Shown: positions 38,637 to 47,255 of the stretch, in pieces
Layout of the letters: each line of letters starts with the position of its first letter
Position numbering within the stretch: position 1 is the stretch's first letter
DNA from: an uncultured Acidimicrobiales bacterium
GTDB lineage: Bacteria; Actinomycetota; Acidimicrobiia; Acidimicrobiales; SZUA-35
Direction of reading: 5' to 3'
DNA: 48,679 bases
Assembly: GCA_937930695.1 (NCBI GenBank)
Contig: CALHCB010000172.1
Location: 1-48,679 of the forward strand
The notes under the pieces: model-generated
Seen by the model: only the letters and a program-made list of their open reading frames with translations
Database searches by the model: none
What the model was told of the DNA's origin: nothing
Position numbers and translations under genes: made by a program

Positions 38637-39410
38637 GTGGAGCTGGCATCAAATCCCTTCGCAGCCGCGATTCGTGAAGGCGAAAAGCAGATTGGGTTGT
38701 GGATCACGCTCGCCAACTCGTATGCGGCACAAGCAGTTGCGACTGCCGGCTATGACTGGGTGCTTGTCGACATGGAGCATTCGCCGAACGACCTGATGTC
38801 GGTGCTTCAGCAGTTGCAAGCCTTCGAATCAGGCAACAGCTCGGTTGTTGTCCGGCCGGTATGGAACGACTCGGTGCTGGTGAAGCAGCTGCTCGACATC
38901 GGCTCGCCGGGCCTGCTGTTTCCCATGGTCCAGAGCGTGGAAGAAGCCGAGGCTGCGGTCGCCGCGACTCGTTATCCGCCCCGCGGAATCCGGGGAGTGA
39001 CGAGCACCTCACGGGCAAACAAGTTCGGCCGTGTGACGGACTACTTCGAACGGATCGAAGACGAGACGGTCGTGATCGTGCAGCTCGAAACACGGGCCGC
39101 CGTTGAGCGAGCAGAACAGATCGCGGCAGTTGACGGTGTGGATGGTGTGTTCTTCGGTCCAGCCGATATCGCGGCCGACATCGGGCTCCTCGCCCAGCCG
39201 CTGGCACCGCAGGTGTGGGATCTCATCCGACCAGCTGCGGCGGCCTTGATGGAGAAAGGGACACCGGTTGGGACGCTGGTTGGTGATCCCGAGTTCGCCA
39301 TCAGCTTGCTGAACGATGGGTTCACCTTCGTTGCGTGCGGGAGCGACTCGGGCCTTCTGGCACGCGGCGCTGATGCACTGTTGAGCAGGATGCGGAACGG
39401 GCTGGTGTGA
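38637..39410 (+). CDS. HpaI/HpcH-type aldolase
   Basis: This 257-aa class II (metal-dependent) pyruvate aldolase starts at GTG 38637, immediately after the SDR stop. The family sequence VLVDMEHSPND, the metal-binding Glu in QLETRAAVE and the metal Asp in GVFFGPADIAADIG are present. HpaI-type enzymes split 4-hydroxy-2-oxo acids into pyruvate or a related oxoacid and an aldehyde, or run the reverse. Combined with the flanking SDR and aminotransferase, a pathway running through a 2-oxo acid and an aldehyde is plausible. It overlaps the next gene by 1-4 bp. Confidence 0.9.
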   Translation: MELASNPFAAAIREGEKQIGLWITLANSYAAQAVATAGYDWVLVDMEHSPNDLMSVLQQLQAFESGNSSVVVRPVWNDSVLVKQLLDIGSPGLLFPMVQSVEEAEAAVAATRYPPRGIRGVTSTSRANKFGRVTDYFERIEDETVVIVQLETRAAVERAEQIAAVDGVDGVFFGPADIAADIGLLAQPLAPQVWDLIRPAAAALMEKGTPVGTLVGDPEFAISLLNDGFTFVACGSDSGLLARGADALLSRMRNGLV

Positions 39411-40609
39411 TGCGCGTCGCCGGTCGGCTCGCAGCGGTGCAGCCATCTGCCTCGGCCTCCGTCAGCGCTATGGCCAAGGAATTCGCAGGTGTCGGTCGTT
39501 CCATCATCGATCTCGGGATGGGTGAGCCTGACTTCGCCACGCCCGGCCACATCGTCGATGCAGCCCACGCCGCTGCGATTGCTGGCCAAACGAAGTATCC
39601 GCCGACGCAAGGAACCATGGCCTTGCGAGCTGCGGTGGCCGACAAATTCGAAAGAGAGAATGGTCTCGCGGCGCTGCCCAACCAAGTGATTGTCTCGACC
39701 GGTGCCAAGCAGGTGTTGTTCGGTGCGTTGATGGCCACTCTCGAACCGGGCGATGAAGTGCTCTTGATCGCGCCGCACTTCGACTCCTACCGCAGCATTA
39801 CGAACCTGTTGGGCGGCGTGCCGGTCGTGATTGCGACTCGGCCCGAAGATGGGTTTCGGCTGTCCAGCGAGGCATTGGAGGCCGCAATCACGGCGCGAAC
39901 TCGCTGGCTCATTCTGAATCACCCATCGAACCCCGCTGGAGCGATGTACTCCGAAGATCAGCTCCGCGATCTCGGCGAAGTGCTCATGCGCTACCCCGAT
40001 GTGATGGTGCTGTCTGACGAGATCTACGAGCACATCGTGTTCGATGATCGAGCGTTCACGTCCTTTGCGGCTGCGTGCCCAGATCTCATGGATCGAACGC
40101 TGACGGTCAACGGCGTGTCGAAGGCCTACGCCATGACAGGCTGGAGAATCGGATACGCGGCCGGACCCGCCGAGCTCATCGAAGCGATGACGACAGTGCA
40201 GTCCCAAGCCACCTCTGGAGCCTCTTCCATCTCCCAAGCGGCTGCTCTTGCCGCGTTGACGGGTCCCCAGGATTCGGTCACCGAGTTTTGTACTGCATTC
40301 GAACGCCGACGGGATCTCGTGGTGCACGCCGTCGACCAGATCAAGGGCCTGTCACTGTCGCCTCCAGGGGGTGCGTTCTATGCCTTGATGGAGTGCCGAG
40401 ACCTGATCGGTCGGCGCACACCGGAAGGGGTCACGCTCATCGATGACGTTGGCGTCGCCATGTTCTTGCTGGAATCAGTCGGCGTGGCATTGGTTCCTGG
40501 ATCGGCATATGCCGCACCATCGTTCGTTCGTATCTCCACCGCCAGCGCCGATTCGGTCCTGGCAGAGGCGATGGAGCGCATTGCGAGTGCAATAGCCCAA
40601 TTGTCCTAG
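39407..40609 (+). CDS. class I/II PLP-dependent aminotransferase (AspC-like)
   Basis: This 400-aa fold type I aminotransferase starts at GTG 39407 or ATG 39410, overlapping the aldolase stop. The Schiff-base Lys is in NGVSKAYAMTGWRIGYA, the PLP-phosphate and pyridine contacts are in STGAKQ and SDEIYEH, and the carboxylate-binding Arg is in SFVRISTA. Aspartate- or aromatic-type enzymes of this length are common. It probably interconverts an amino acid with the 2-oxo acid used by the adjacent aldolase. Its last 24 coding bases plus stop lie in a 28-bp unit that is duplicated in tandem after the gene. Confidence 0.92.
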   Translation: MMRVAGRLAAVQPSASASVSAMAKEFAGVGRSIIDLGMGEPDFATPGHIVDAAHAAAIAGQTKYPPTQGTMALRAAVADKFERENGLAALPNQVIVSTGAKQVLFGALMATLEPGDEVLLIAPHFDSYRSITNLLGGVPVVIATRPEDGFRLSSEALEAAITARTRWLILNHPSNPAGAMYSEDQLRDLGEVLMRYPDVMVLSDEIYEHIVFDDRAFTSFAAACPDLMDRTLTVNGVSKAYAMTGWRIGYAAGPAELIEAMTTVQSQATSGASSISQAAALAALTGPQDSVTEFCTAFERRRDLVVHAVDQIKGLSLSPPGGAFYALMECRDLIGRRTPEGVTLIDDVGVAMFLLESVGVALVPGSAYAAPSFVRISTASADSVLAEAMERIASAIAQLS

Positions 40610-40638
40610 GGCGAGTGCAATAGCCCAATTGTCCTAGG
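40583..40638. repeat. 28-bp perfect tandem duplication across the aminotransferase stop codon
   Basis: The 28 bases at 40583-40610 occur again at 40611-40638 without a mismatch. The first copy holds the final residues of the aminotransferase and its TAG stop; the second is non-coding and ends 5 bp before the MFS gene's stop codon. It looks like a recent slippage event. Confidence 0.95.
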
Positions 40639-40643
40639 GGTGC

Positions 40644-41915
40644 TTACCGCTGGGGAAGCTCGTCCCGCATGAAATCGGAGGGCGTCTTTGGCAAACGCAA
40701 CGCCGTGATTGCCCCGAGGCCAGCAACCACCGAAGACAGGACGAACACCAACGCGAACGAACCGGCGGCATCGGCGACAAGACCGCCAATTTGAGGTGAG
40801 ACCATCTGGGCCACGCCGAACGCCAGTGTGGCTGCCGAGAATGCTGGCCCGTAGTTGTTGATGCTCGTGTTCTGCACCACATACACCGTGATGGTCGAGG
40901 GGATTGTCGAGAAGAGAATCCCAATCAAGATCGCGAGCACGTAGGTCGGAATCGGCCAGCCAGGAAGCAGGGCAAGCGCGATCACGCTCCAGATCGAGAA
41001 TGCTCCGACGAGGACCGCGCGCGCACCAACGCGGTTCACCATGGCGACACTCAGTGGGCCGCCGAAAATCAGGGCCACGCCGATGAGGGTGAATGCGAGC
41101 GAGGCCCGAGAAGTGGTCCACCCGTTGTCGTCCTCGAGACGAGTGGTCAGAAACGCGAGAATCAGCAGGTACATGAAACCAAAGCAGGTGTAGGCCACAG
41201 TGAGCGGCAGCCAACCGCGCATCTGCTTCAGCGCCGAAAATCCCCCGACTCCGCCTCCGGACGACTTTTGGTCTTGCCGATGATCGATGAGGAGGAAGAC
41301 GGCGATCGAGACAACGACGGCGATGGAGGCCAAGATCGCATAGACGGTTCGCCATCCTTCGTCTCCCATTGAAGAACGCGCCCAGGCCGCGATCTGTCCG
41401 CTGAACACGATGCCGATACCCATACCGGATGCGACGAAACCGATCGCCATTGCTCGTTGTTCGGGGCGCATCGCATCCGCGGCAATGGCGGGGGCCGGGA
41501 TCCAGATACATGCGCCACCGAAACCGGCGAGGAACATCGCGATCCCGAGGAGGACGGGGCCGGGAGAAACCGATGCGAGGACCAAACCGGTTACAGAGAA
41601 CATGAGTCCGATGCGCATCACCGATTGAAGTCGAAGCTTGGAGGTGAGGGCGGCGACTGCCATTGTGCCGATGAGGTAGGCCGCGACGTTGAGTGTTGCA
41701 ATGAGACCGGCCACCGTGTTGGAGATTCCCAGATCATCACGAACTGCAGGAAGCACGACGCCGAATGCGAATCGACCGAAGGATTGAGCAACCGCAGCGC
41801 TCGCTGCGACAAGAGCGACAACGGCAACGCCCGAAGCCTTGTTGGTCGTCGGTTCTGTTGAGGTCAAGGCGTCCAAGAAACCGACGCTATGCGGTCTGGC
41901 GCCTTTCGCACGCAT
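40644..41915 (-). CDS. MFS transporter (YbfB/YjiJ-like)
   Basis: This is a 423-aa carrier with 12 predicted helices, from ATG 41915. A TTG at 41876 preceded by TAGCGT seven bases upstream may be the real leaderless start, giving 410 residues. Helix 1 contains SFGRFAFGVVLPAVRDDLGIS, close to the CynX/YbfB-type MFS pattern, and a long loop with QDQKSSGGG lies between helices 6 and 7. It converges on the aminotransferase with the 28-bp repeat in between, so it may import the compound degraded by the ArsR-centred genes (inference). Confidence 0.87.
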   Translation of the reverse strand: MRAKGARPHSVGFLDALTSTEPTTNKASGVAVVALVAASAAVAQSFGRFAFGVVLPAVRDDLGISNTVAGLIATLNVAAYLIGTMAVAALTSKLRLQSVMRIGLMFSVTGLVLASVSPGPVLLGIAMFLAGFGGACIWIPAPAIAADAMRPEQRAMAIGFVASGMGIGIVFSGQIAAWARSSMGDEGWRTVYAILASIAVVVSIAVFLLIDHRQDQKSSGGGVGGFSALKQMRGWLPLTVAYTCFGFMYLLILAFLTTRLEDDNGWTTSRASLAFTLIGVALIFGGPLSVAMVNRVGARAVLVGAFSIWSVIALALLPGWPIPTYVLAILIGILFSTIPSTITVYVVQNTSINNYGPAFSAATLAFGVAQMVSPQIGGLVADAAGSFALVFVLSSVVAGLGAITALRLPKTPSDFMRDELPQR

Positions 41916-42012
41916 CGATTTCACCGATTGCAAACCGACGAAGCGCTCGGTCAGAACGGTGTCCTTTCGATGAAGTGTCAGGCTGCCGACAGACGAATCG
42001 CCTCCCGAGTCC

Positions 42013-42018
42013 TAACGT
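42013..42018 (+). promoter_or_regulatory. -10 element (TAACGT), leaderless start of lipoprotein gene
   Basis: TAACGT matches TANNNT and lies 7 bases before ATG 42026; no ribosome site is present. Confidence 0.5.
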
Positions 42019-42025
42019 CGACAAG

Positions 42026-42568
42026 ATGAAGAGATGCAGGATTGAGGGTTCCTTCGTCGTCGCAGCTGTCTTCTCGGTTTCGACCGTGATGCTGGCGACG
42101 GGGTGTGGCATCCCGTTGCCGGACAGTTCATCTGACGATGGACTCCGTCCAGGAGAGACGGCACTGGCGAGCGGTGACCCCAGTGGGTCGATCCCAACCG
42201 ACGAGTCGGGGAATTCGTTAGCAGATGATCCAAGCAACCCTTGGGCGCTCGGATGGGTGGTGACCGGGCCCGCGGGAACGATGTACCAGACCGAAGAGGC
42301 GCTGTTTGCGGCGGGTGATTCGAGTCCGAACCGTTCGAACCCGACCCTCGATGAGGAGGAGCGTCAGTTCTTCCTCTACACCGGCTTTGTCGAACGGGCC
42401 GAAATCACCGTCACGGTCGTGTCTGGCGGACCCGTCGTATTCGAACTCGTCCGAGCCCGAATGGAAGACCCGGATGACTTCCTCAACACCGATCTGCAGG
42501 TTCGCGACGTCGTCGAGCGGGTCGAGGTCGCCGAAGGCGAGACCGTCGTGGTGTCCGGAAGCCGCTGA
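42026..42568 (+). CDS. predicted lipoprotein, unknown function
   Basis: I start at ATG 42026, seven bases after TAACGT; the frame is open back to 41765 without a plausible start. The 180-aa product begins MKRCRIEGSFVVAAVFSV, a lipoprotein-like signal with a Cys at 27 in LATGCG. After it come a Ser/Asp-rich linker of about 35 residues and a compact beta-rich domain (about 65-175) with GTMYQTEEALFAAG and a LYTGFVERAEITVTVVSGG-like stretch. I recognise no family. It is divergent from the MFS carrier and convergent with the beta-propeller gene. Confidence 0.7.
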   Translation: MKRCRIEGSFVVAAVFSVSTVMLATGCGIPLPDSSSDDGLRPGETALASGDPSGSIPTDESGNSLADDPSNPWALGWVVTGPAGTMYQTEEALFAAGDSSPNRSNPTLDEEERQFFLYTGFVERAEITVTVVSGGPVVFELVRARMEDPDDFLNTDLQVRDVVERVEVAEGETVVVSGSR

Positions 42569-42633
42569 GCCACTCTTTCGAGGGCAGCGAGATCGATCTC
42601 CGAGACTCGGTTTGGTGACCGGTGCCGCGGTCT

Positions 42634-43707
42634 CTAGGAGGCTACGAAACGTATCGCCCGAGAGGCGATCACATCGGTTCGCTTGCCGTCAGTGACGATC
42701 GACAAGCCCTCCAGCGTGGCATAGGCAATGGCACCATCAGGGTTGATGGATGCGTCATAGACGATCGTCGGTTCGATTTCTGACGGACTGGCTTGTGGTT
42801 CGCTGGTGTCGATGTCCCACCACGTGGATCGCACATTGTGGTTGCCATGGGCTTGGGCGCGGGAGCCGATGGAGAGCGAGGTTTCGGTGTCGGACTGAGA
42901 TTCGAGCACGGCGACGTGGACTGAATCGCCTCCGGTGGAAGCGATCAGGTGGTCGAGGTCGAACGTGGAGTCGCCCACGACAAGTTCGGTATGAGTCAGC
43001 GTGGAGTCGGAGACGCCGATCGAACGGCGAGCCTTCTGGTCATCGACCGTCAAGTAGTACAGCGAGTCAGCCGACACGGCGGGTGTGATTGCGTTCTCTA
43101 CCACGATGGACGACACGCCATCGGCGAGGTCGATCTCGGCGATCGCAAGACGCTCTTCATTGCCCGTTCGGTCGACGTGGGTGGCGAGCACCGAAGCGCC
43201 GTCGCTGGCCCATTCGAGTTCGGTGATGTAGAGGTTCGGTTCAGCGGGCATGACTTCGACAAAGGACTCGGTGGCGATGTCGAGCGTCCAGAGCCCGCTG
43301 CCCTCGATCTCGAAGTTAGGGGAGTACGCGACCGCAAGACTTGCCCGGTCAGGGCTGAGGGCCAGCCCATAGATGATCGCGTCTTCGGGAACGGTGAAGA
43401 TCGTTCTGTCTTCACCTGTCGTGGGGTCGAATTCGAAGATTCGGTAAAACGGGCGAGCCCGTTGCTCGACGGCGTAGACCACGTCGGTGGGGGCTGCCCC
43501 GATCACGCTCAGCGTGAGCGAGAACTGTTCCTCTGTCTCGGGGAGCACCGGCGCCGGACCGGCACCTCGGTCGATGGCAAGAAGACCAACGATGACGATG
43601 ACGAAGAGGACCAGCGCGACCTGGAGAACTCGACGAATTCGCTTCCAGAAACGGAGGCTTCGTTCGACCTCGGTCGATGGTTGCGCTGTTTTGGAGGCCG
43701 ATGGCAT
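42634..43707 (-). CDS. membrane-anchored beta-propeller-like protein (TolB/WD40-type)
   Basis: From ATG 43707 the protein has 357 residues, with a start 8 bp after the upstream stop; ATG 43737 would overlap that gene by 22 bp. One membrane helix (about 28-46, VLQVALVLFVIVIVGLLAI) anchors a large extracytoplasmic part. Repeated blade-like segments (IFEFDPTTGEDRTIF, LWTLDIATESFVEV, LAIAEIDLADGVSSI) and a LALSPDRASLAVAYSPN motif resemble TolB-like propellers. No catalytic motif is visible; a scaffold or binding role is likely. It probably shares a transcript with the YHYH gene. Confidence 0.72.
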   Translation of the reverse strand: MPSASKTAQPSTEVERSLRFWKRIRRVLQVALVLFVIVIVGLLAIDRGAGPAPVLPETEEQFSLTLSVIGAAPTDVVYAVEQRARPFYRIFEFDPTTGEDRTIFTVPEDAIIYGLALSPDRASLAVAYSPNFEIEGSGLWTLDIATESFVEVMPAEPNLYITELEWASDGASVLATHVDRTGNEERLAIAEIDLADGVSSIVVENAITPAVSADSLYYLTVDDQKARRSIGVSDSTLTHTELVVGDSTFDLDHLIASTGGDSVHVAVLESQSDTETSLSIGSRAQAHGNHNVRSTWWDIDTSEPQASPSEIEPTIVYDASINPDGAIAYATLEGLSIVTDGKRTDVIASRAIRFVAS

Positions 43708-43715
43708 GTCGGTGA

Positions 43716-44564
43716 TCAGGAGATGCCGGAGAGACATTCAGAGATGTAGTTTGCGTTCGCCGACACATGGTAGTGGTAGGTGTCCTCCCCAAATTCGGGC
43801 GTTGGACCCGTGTGGCCGAGGCACGCGTCGAGGTCGGATGGCTCGTCCCCGCCGGTGTCCTGTGGGCCATAGATCGGGTAGCCGTCGAAGAGATAGCCAA
43901 TCAAGACGGAGTGCTCGCCGGCAGCGTCGACACTGTCCGTGATGCAGAACGGGATGCCGTGGTAGTGATACGACCGACCGTTCGGAAGCGGGTGCCCGCC
44001 ACAGGCGTCGATGAACGGGATGCCTTCGATTGTCTCGTTGTCATCGTTGGCGATGGTCGCGGAGCCGTCGCCCTCGTACGGGTCAAAGAAGACTGCTCCG
44101 CTGATGGCAACACCGATGGCGCCGTTGCCCGTCTCCGACGGCGAAGCTGCCATGGTCGGTACGAGTGGGAAAGAGAACGATGCGTTGTAGGAGTCCACGC
44201 CACCGGCCACGAACTTTCCATCGCGCCCGTCGCCGAGGTAGACGTCGAGATAGTCGTGTGATGGAAGACCATCGCTTTCGAATCGAACGGTGGTGCCGTC
44301 GATCGTGATGGTCACATTGTCGGCCCACTGCGCGCTCTGAACCACTGCTGTTCGAACGCTCGCTTCGTCTCCGGTCTGCTCAGCTGCAGTTTCAGATGCG
44401 CTTGTGTCGGGTGTGGCTGTGTCGGGTGTGGCTGTGTTGGATGTGGCTGTGTCGGACTCGATGCTGGCAACCGTCGTTTCGCCGTCGCCGCATGCGTTCG
44501 CGACGATGGCGAGCACCGTGAGGCCAGCGAGAAGGCGGGTGCGTGAGGATCGCGTGTGCAACAT
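43716..44564 (-). CDS. YHYH-domain lipoprotein
   Basis: This 282-aa protein begins at ATG 44564; upstream in-frame codons to 44633 add a non-signal extension. The N-terminus is a lipoprotein-like signal with Cys25 (VANACGD). A Thr/Asp-rich linker (about 35-60), encoded partly by a 15-bp tandem repeat, follows. The rest is a YHYH domain: GRSYHYHGIPFC, then GYLFDGYPIYGPQD, then a second DTYHYHVSAN near the C-terminus. YHYH proteins are exported and of unknown biochemical function; the two His clusters suggest metal binding. Three conserved cysteines in the domain may form a disulfide. Confidence 0.85.
   Translation of the reverse strand: MLHTRSSRTRLLAGLTVLAIVANACGDGETTVASIESDTATSNTATPDTATPDTSASETAAEQTGDEASVRTAVVQSAQWADNVTITIDGTTVRFESDGLPSHDYLDVYLGDGRDGKFVAGGVDSYNASFSFPLVPTMAASPSETGNGAIGVAISGAVFFDPYEGDGSATIANDDNETIEGIPFIDACGGHPLPNGRSYHYHGIPFCITDSVDAAGEHSVLIGYLFDGYPIYGPQDTGGDEPSDLDACLGHTGPTPEFGEDTYHYHVSANANYISECLSGIS
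44404..44455. repeat. 15-bp in-frame tandem repeat in the YHYH linker
   Basis: The unit GTGTCGGGTGTGGCT (plus strand) lies at 44404-44418 and 44419-44433, with a diverged copy at 44434-44448 and a partial one to 44455. It encodes the Thr/Asp/Ala/Pro linker of the YHYH lipoprotein on the minus strand. Confidence 0.9.
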
Positions 44565-44645
44565 GCCTGCAGTGTGGAAGGCGAAGCTGTGAGAAGTCTG
44601 TGAGAGCCTCCCGACAGCCCGGCCTTCCAACACGCCCAGCCCACC

Positions 44646-47114
44646 TCAACCCTCCAGGGTGAGATCGTCCAGCGGGATGTCGGTGCCGATGCTGTCGGTC
44701 CCGAGGTCGCTGAACTGGGCAACGTCGTCGTTCAACGATGGCTCGAGATCCAGCGTCACGTCCGGGCTGACGAGTTGATCGATCGACGATTCGAAGGCAG
44801 GGGTTGACGGTGCGGCGATCTCACCGACTTCTGGCTCGGTCTGTACCTCTTCCTCTTCCTCGTCGTTCTGGGCAATTTCTGACCCGGCCCCAAAGGCCGT
44901 TCCAACATCGGCCTCGAGCTGGACTTCCGTGTCGGCTGTCATCCACCCGGGGTTGCTTACCTGCTCGTAGTGCTCGTTGTCTGCATCGAATGCGTTCACG
45001 GCGTCGATGGCGTCGTTTTCGTGAGATGCCGGTTGCCCGAGCAGGTCGAGAGGGTCCGGATTCGGGTCCACCTCATCGGCCCAGTCGGGGAGACTCACTT
45101 CGCCGTCTGGGGCATCGATGTCGATTGGTGGCTCGGGTGTGGCCCCTGATTGCCCCTCGCCCGGTTGGGCGAGCGCCTCGAAGGATGGGTCATCCCACGG
45201 ATCAGACTCCGGCACTTCTTCCATTCCGAGTTCTTCCCGAATCTTGTCGGGGTCAAAGTCCTGTCCGCCAGCGATGCCGCCATCGCCCTGCTCGCTCTCC
45301 CCGCCGGTGTCTTCCGGCTCTTCCTGGGTGCTCTCGTCGGTTTCGCCTCCAGCGTCGGTCGTGCTGTTGTCGTCGTTCTCGCTGCCGCCCTCGTCTCCGT
45401 CAGCCTCCGCGTCAGCGTCGTCTTCTGACTCTTGGTCCGATGTGTTCTCTGAGCCGTCGTCGTTCGGTGCAGGGTCTTTGGTGTCGTCTGCGGCTTGCTG
45501 ACTTCCTGATCCGGAATCGTCTGAGCCCTCGCTCGTTCGAGGTGTGCCTGATGACGAGTCCTGAGAAGGAGCGGCTTGGTCGGATGCCTCGGCGGCTTCG
45601 CTGAGCCCCTCTCCAGCAGCAAGCTCTTCGATCAGGTCGTCGAATTCTCGATCGCTGTCGTAGGTGTCTGCTGCAAGTTCGTCGAGCTCGGCATCAGGGG
45701 TATTCGTTCCCGGGGCGAAGTCCTGCGCGTTTGGGTCGAGCCCGAGGATTTCATTGATGAGGGATCCATCTCGGGAGAAGGTGTCGCCGTTGGCGTAGCT
45801 GGTGGTCACGCCCCCGTTCTCGTAGTAGTCGCTCGTTGCGTGAGAGTTCGGGTCGTTCTTGTTGCCGGTTTCCAGTGTGAGAATCGGCTCGTCAGGCCCC
45901 GCATCAGCGGCGTCGGCAGGGCCAACGAGATCGCCGCTGGCCCGGAAGGTCTCGCCGTCTTCAGTTTCACCTTCGAAGACATCTTCGGAGAACGTTCCGT
46001 GAGCGCCATCGCTCGATTCCCACGTTCCCTTGTTCTCGTACTGGCCAGTGCTGCTGTTCTTGTCGTGATGGAACGTGGTGTCGCTCCCGGCGACGTGACG
46101 GTCGCCCGTGGTGGTGTCGAAGGTGTCGCCGGATTCGAGGTCGACGAGAACACCGTCGTCGGTGATCCCGCTGTAGGTGTCCCCATTGGGTCCAGAGGTT
46201 TCGCCGTCATCGTTGGTCCAGAGTCCGGTGTCCGGATCGAACGTCTCATTGGAAACGACATCACCTTCGGGGGTCGTCGTCTGGCGGGTTCGTACTTCGC
46301 CACCGTCTTCGGACGGCACGACTCGGGTGTCGACTCGGTTGCCCCCGTCGACGACCTCCCGGTCGCCAGTGGCAACTTCAGTTTTGCCGTCGGGCGTTGT
46401 GCGAGCGCTGTCGGTATGGGCGTTGCCGTCGTTGTCGACCTCTGTGTGGGAGGTGATCCGCGTCCCGTCGTCTTGCACGGTCTGTTTGTCGATGGTCTTG
46501 GACTTGTCGGGGTGGACCACCGTTGTTTCCTCGTCGAGTACTTGGCCGTCCTTCTCCGTGGTCACGGTTGTCTTGGTTCCACCTTCGTCGGTCTCGATCT
46601 TGCGGGTGGTGGTGGTCGACCCATCGTCGTTGTAGGTCTTGGATGCTTCGCCAGTCGTCGTTTTTCCTTGGGCGTCGGTTCGTTCAGCCGTTTCGGTCAC
46701 CTGTTTGCCATCAGCAGACGACTTCGAATGAGTGGTTCTGGTGTCGCCACCTTCGACCGTACGGGTCTGCTCAGTTTCGGTTGTCCCGTCCTTCCGGGCG
46801 ATATCGGTCTTCTCGACGGTGACCTTGCCACCCTGCTCGGTGTGCGTCTGTTGGGTCGTGGTCGACCCATCGGGGTTCGTCGTTCGAGTGGCGGCATGAG
46901 TGTCGACGGAGCCGTCAGCGTTCGTGCGAGTGCCGGAAGCGTGGGTCGTTCCTTCGGTATCTACGTATTGGTCGATGACTTTCACACTCCCGTCGGGATA
47001 GCGCGTCTCGGCATGGACCGAGCCGTCCTGGTTTCTCGTTTCTGTGACCTGGGTCCCGTCCTTGGTCGTGCGGGTCGTGGTCTTGCTCTCGTTGTGGTTC
47101 TGTGTGTCGCTCAT
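44646..47114 (-). CDS. large acidic DGS/T-repeat protein, unknown function
   Basis: I start at ATG 47114, because a GGAGGG ribosome site lies 4 bases upstream; the frame is open to 47195. The 822-aa product has no signal peptide or membrane helix and I see no cysteine. Residues about 10-420 consist of short, degenerate repeats of 10-16 residues built on a DGS/DGT turn followed by alternating Thr/charged strands (PDGSVKVI, ADGSVDTH, PDGSTTTQ, KDGTTETE), as in a beta-solenoid or hairpin array. The rest is a disordered, strongly acidic and Ser/Gly/Glu/Asp-rich stretch, ending IGTDIPLDDLTLEG. No enzymatic motif is visible. The turn-strand pattern recalls YD/RHS-like or MORN-type repeats but matches neither. 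Confidence 0.8.
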   Translation of the reverse strand: MSDTQNHNESKTTTRTTKDGTQVTETRNQDGSVHAETRYPDGSVKVIDQYVDTEGTTHASGTRTNADGSVDTHAATRTTNPDGSTTTQQTHTEQGGKVTVEKTDIARKDGTTETEQTRTVEGGDTRTTHSKSSADGKQVTETAERTDAQGKTTTGEASKTYNDDGSTTTTRKIETDEGGTKTTVTTEKDGQVLDEETTVVHPDKSKTIDKQTVQDDGTRITSHTEVDNDGNAHTDSARTTPDGKTEVATGDREVVDGGNRVDTRVVPSEDGGEVRTRQTTTPEGDVVSNETFDPDTGLWTNDDGETSGPNGDTYSGITDDGVLVDLESGDTFDTTTGDRHVAGSDTTFHHDKNSSTGQYENKGTWESSDGAHGTFSEDVFEGETEDGETFRASGDLVGPADAADAGPDEPILTLETGNKNDPNSHATSDYYENGGVTTSYANGDTFSRDGSLINEILGLDPNAQDFAPGTNTPDAELDELAADTYDSDREFDDLIEELAAGEGLSEAAEASDQAAPSQDSSSGTPRTSEGSDDSGSGSQQAADDTKDPAPNDDGSENTSDQESEDDADAEADGDEGGSENDDNSTTDAGGETDESTQEEPEDTGGESEQGDGGIAGGQDFDPDKIREELGMEEVPESDPWDDPSFEALAQPGEGQSGATPEPPIDIDAPDGEVSLPDWADEVDPNPDPLDLLGQPASHENDAIDAVNAFDADNEHYEQVSNPGWMTADTEVQLEADVGTAFGAGSEIAQNDEEEEEVQTEPEVGEIAAPSTPAFESSIDQLVSPDVTLDLEPSLNDDVAQFSDLGTDSIGTDIPLDDLTLEG

Positions 47115-47255
47115 GATTCCCTCCATCGATCGCCCGTTCGGGTCTGGAGTCATGAAAGCGGTGGATGAGAGCCGGGTCTGTTCGGAAGCTGACACGCGCC
47201 CGAAAAGAGTCGAAACTCGTCCTCAGATGCAGCGAGGACTCGAGTTTCAGGGGTT

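Noticed and set aside
39041-40327. 428-aa minus-strand frame antisense to aldolase and aminotransferase
   Set aside because: The plus-strand genes have catalytic motifs and coupled starts; the antisense frame has none.
45576-47168. 530-aa plus-strand open frame opposite the acidic repeat protein
   Set aside because: It reads as Val/Gly/Arg-rich low complexity, the antisense of Asp/Thr/Glu codons, with no motifs or ribosome site. The minus-strand frame has a strong ribosome site and protein-like repeats.
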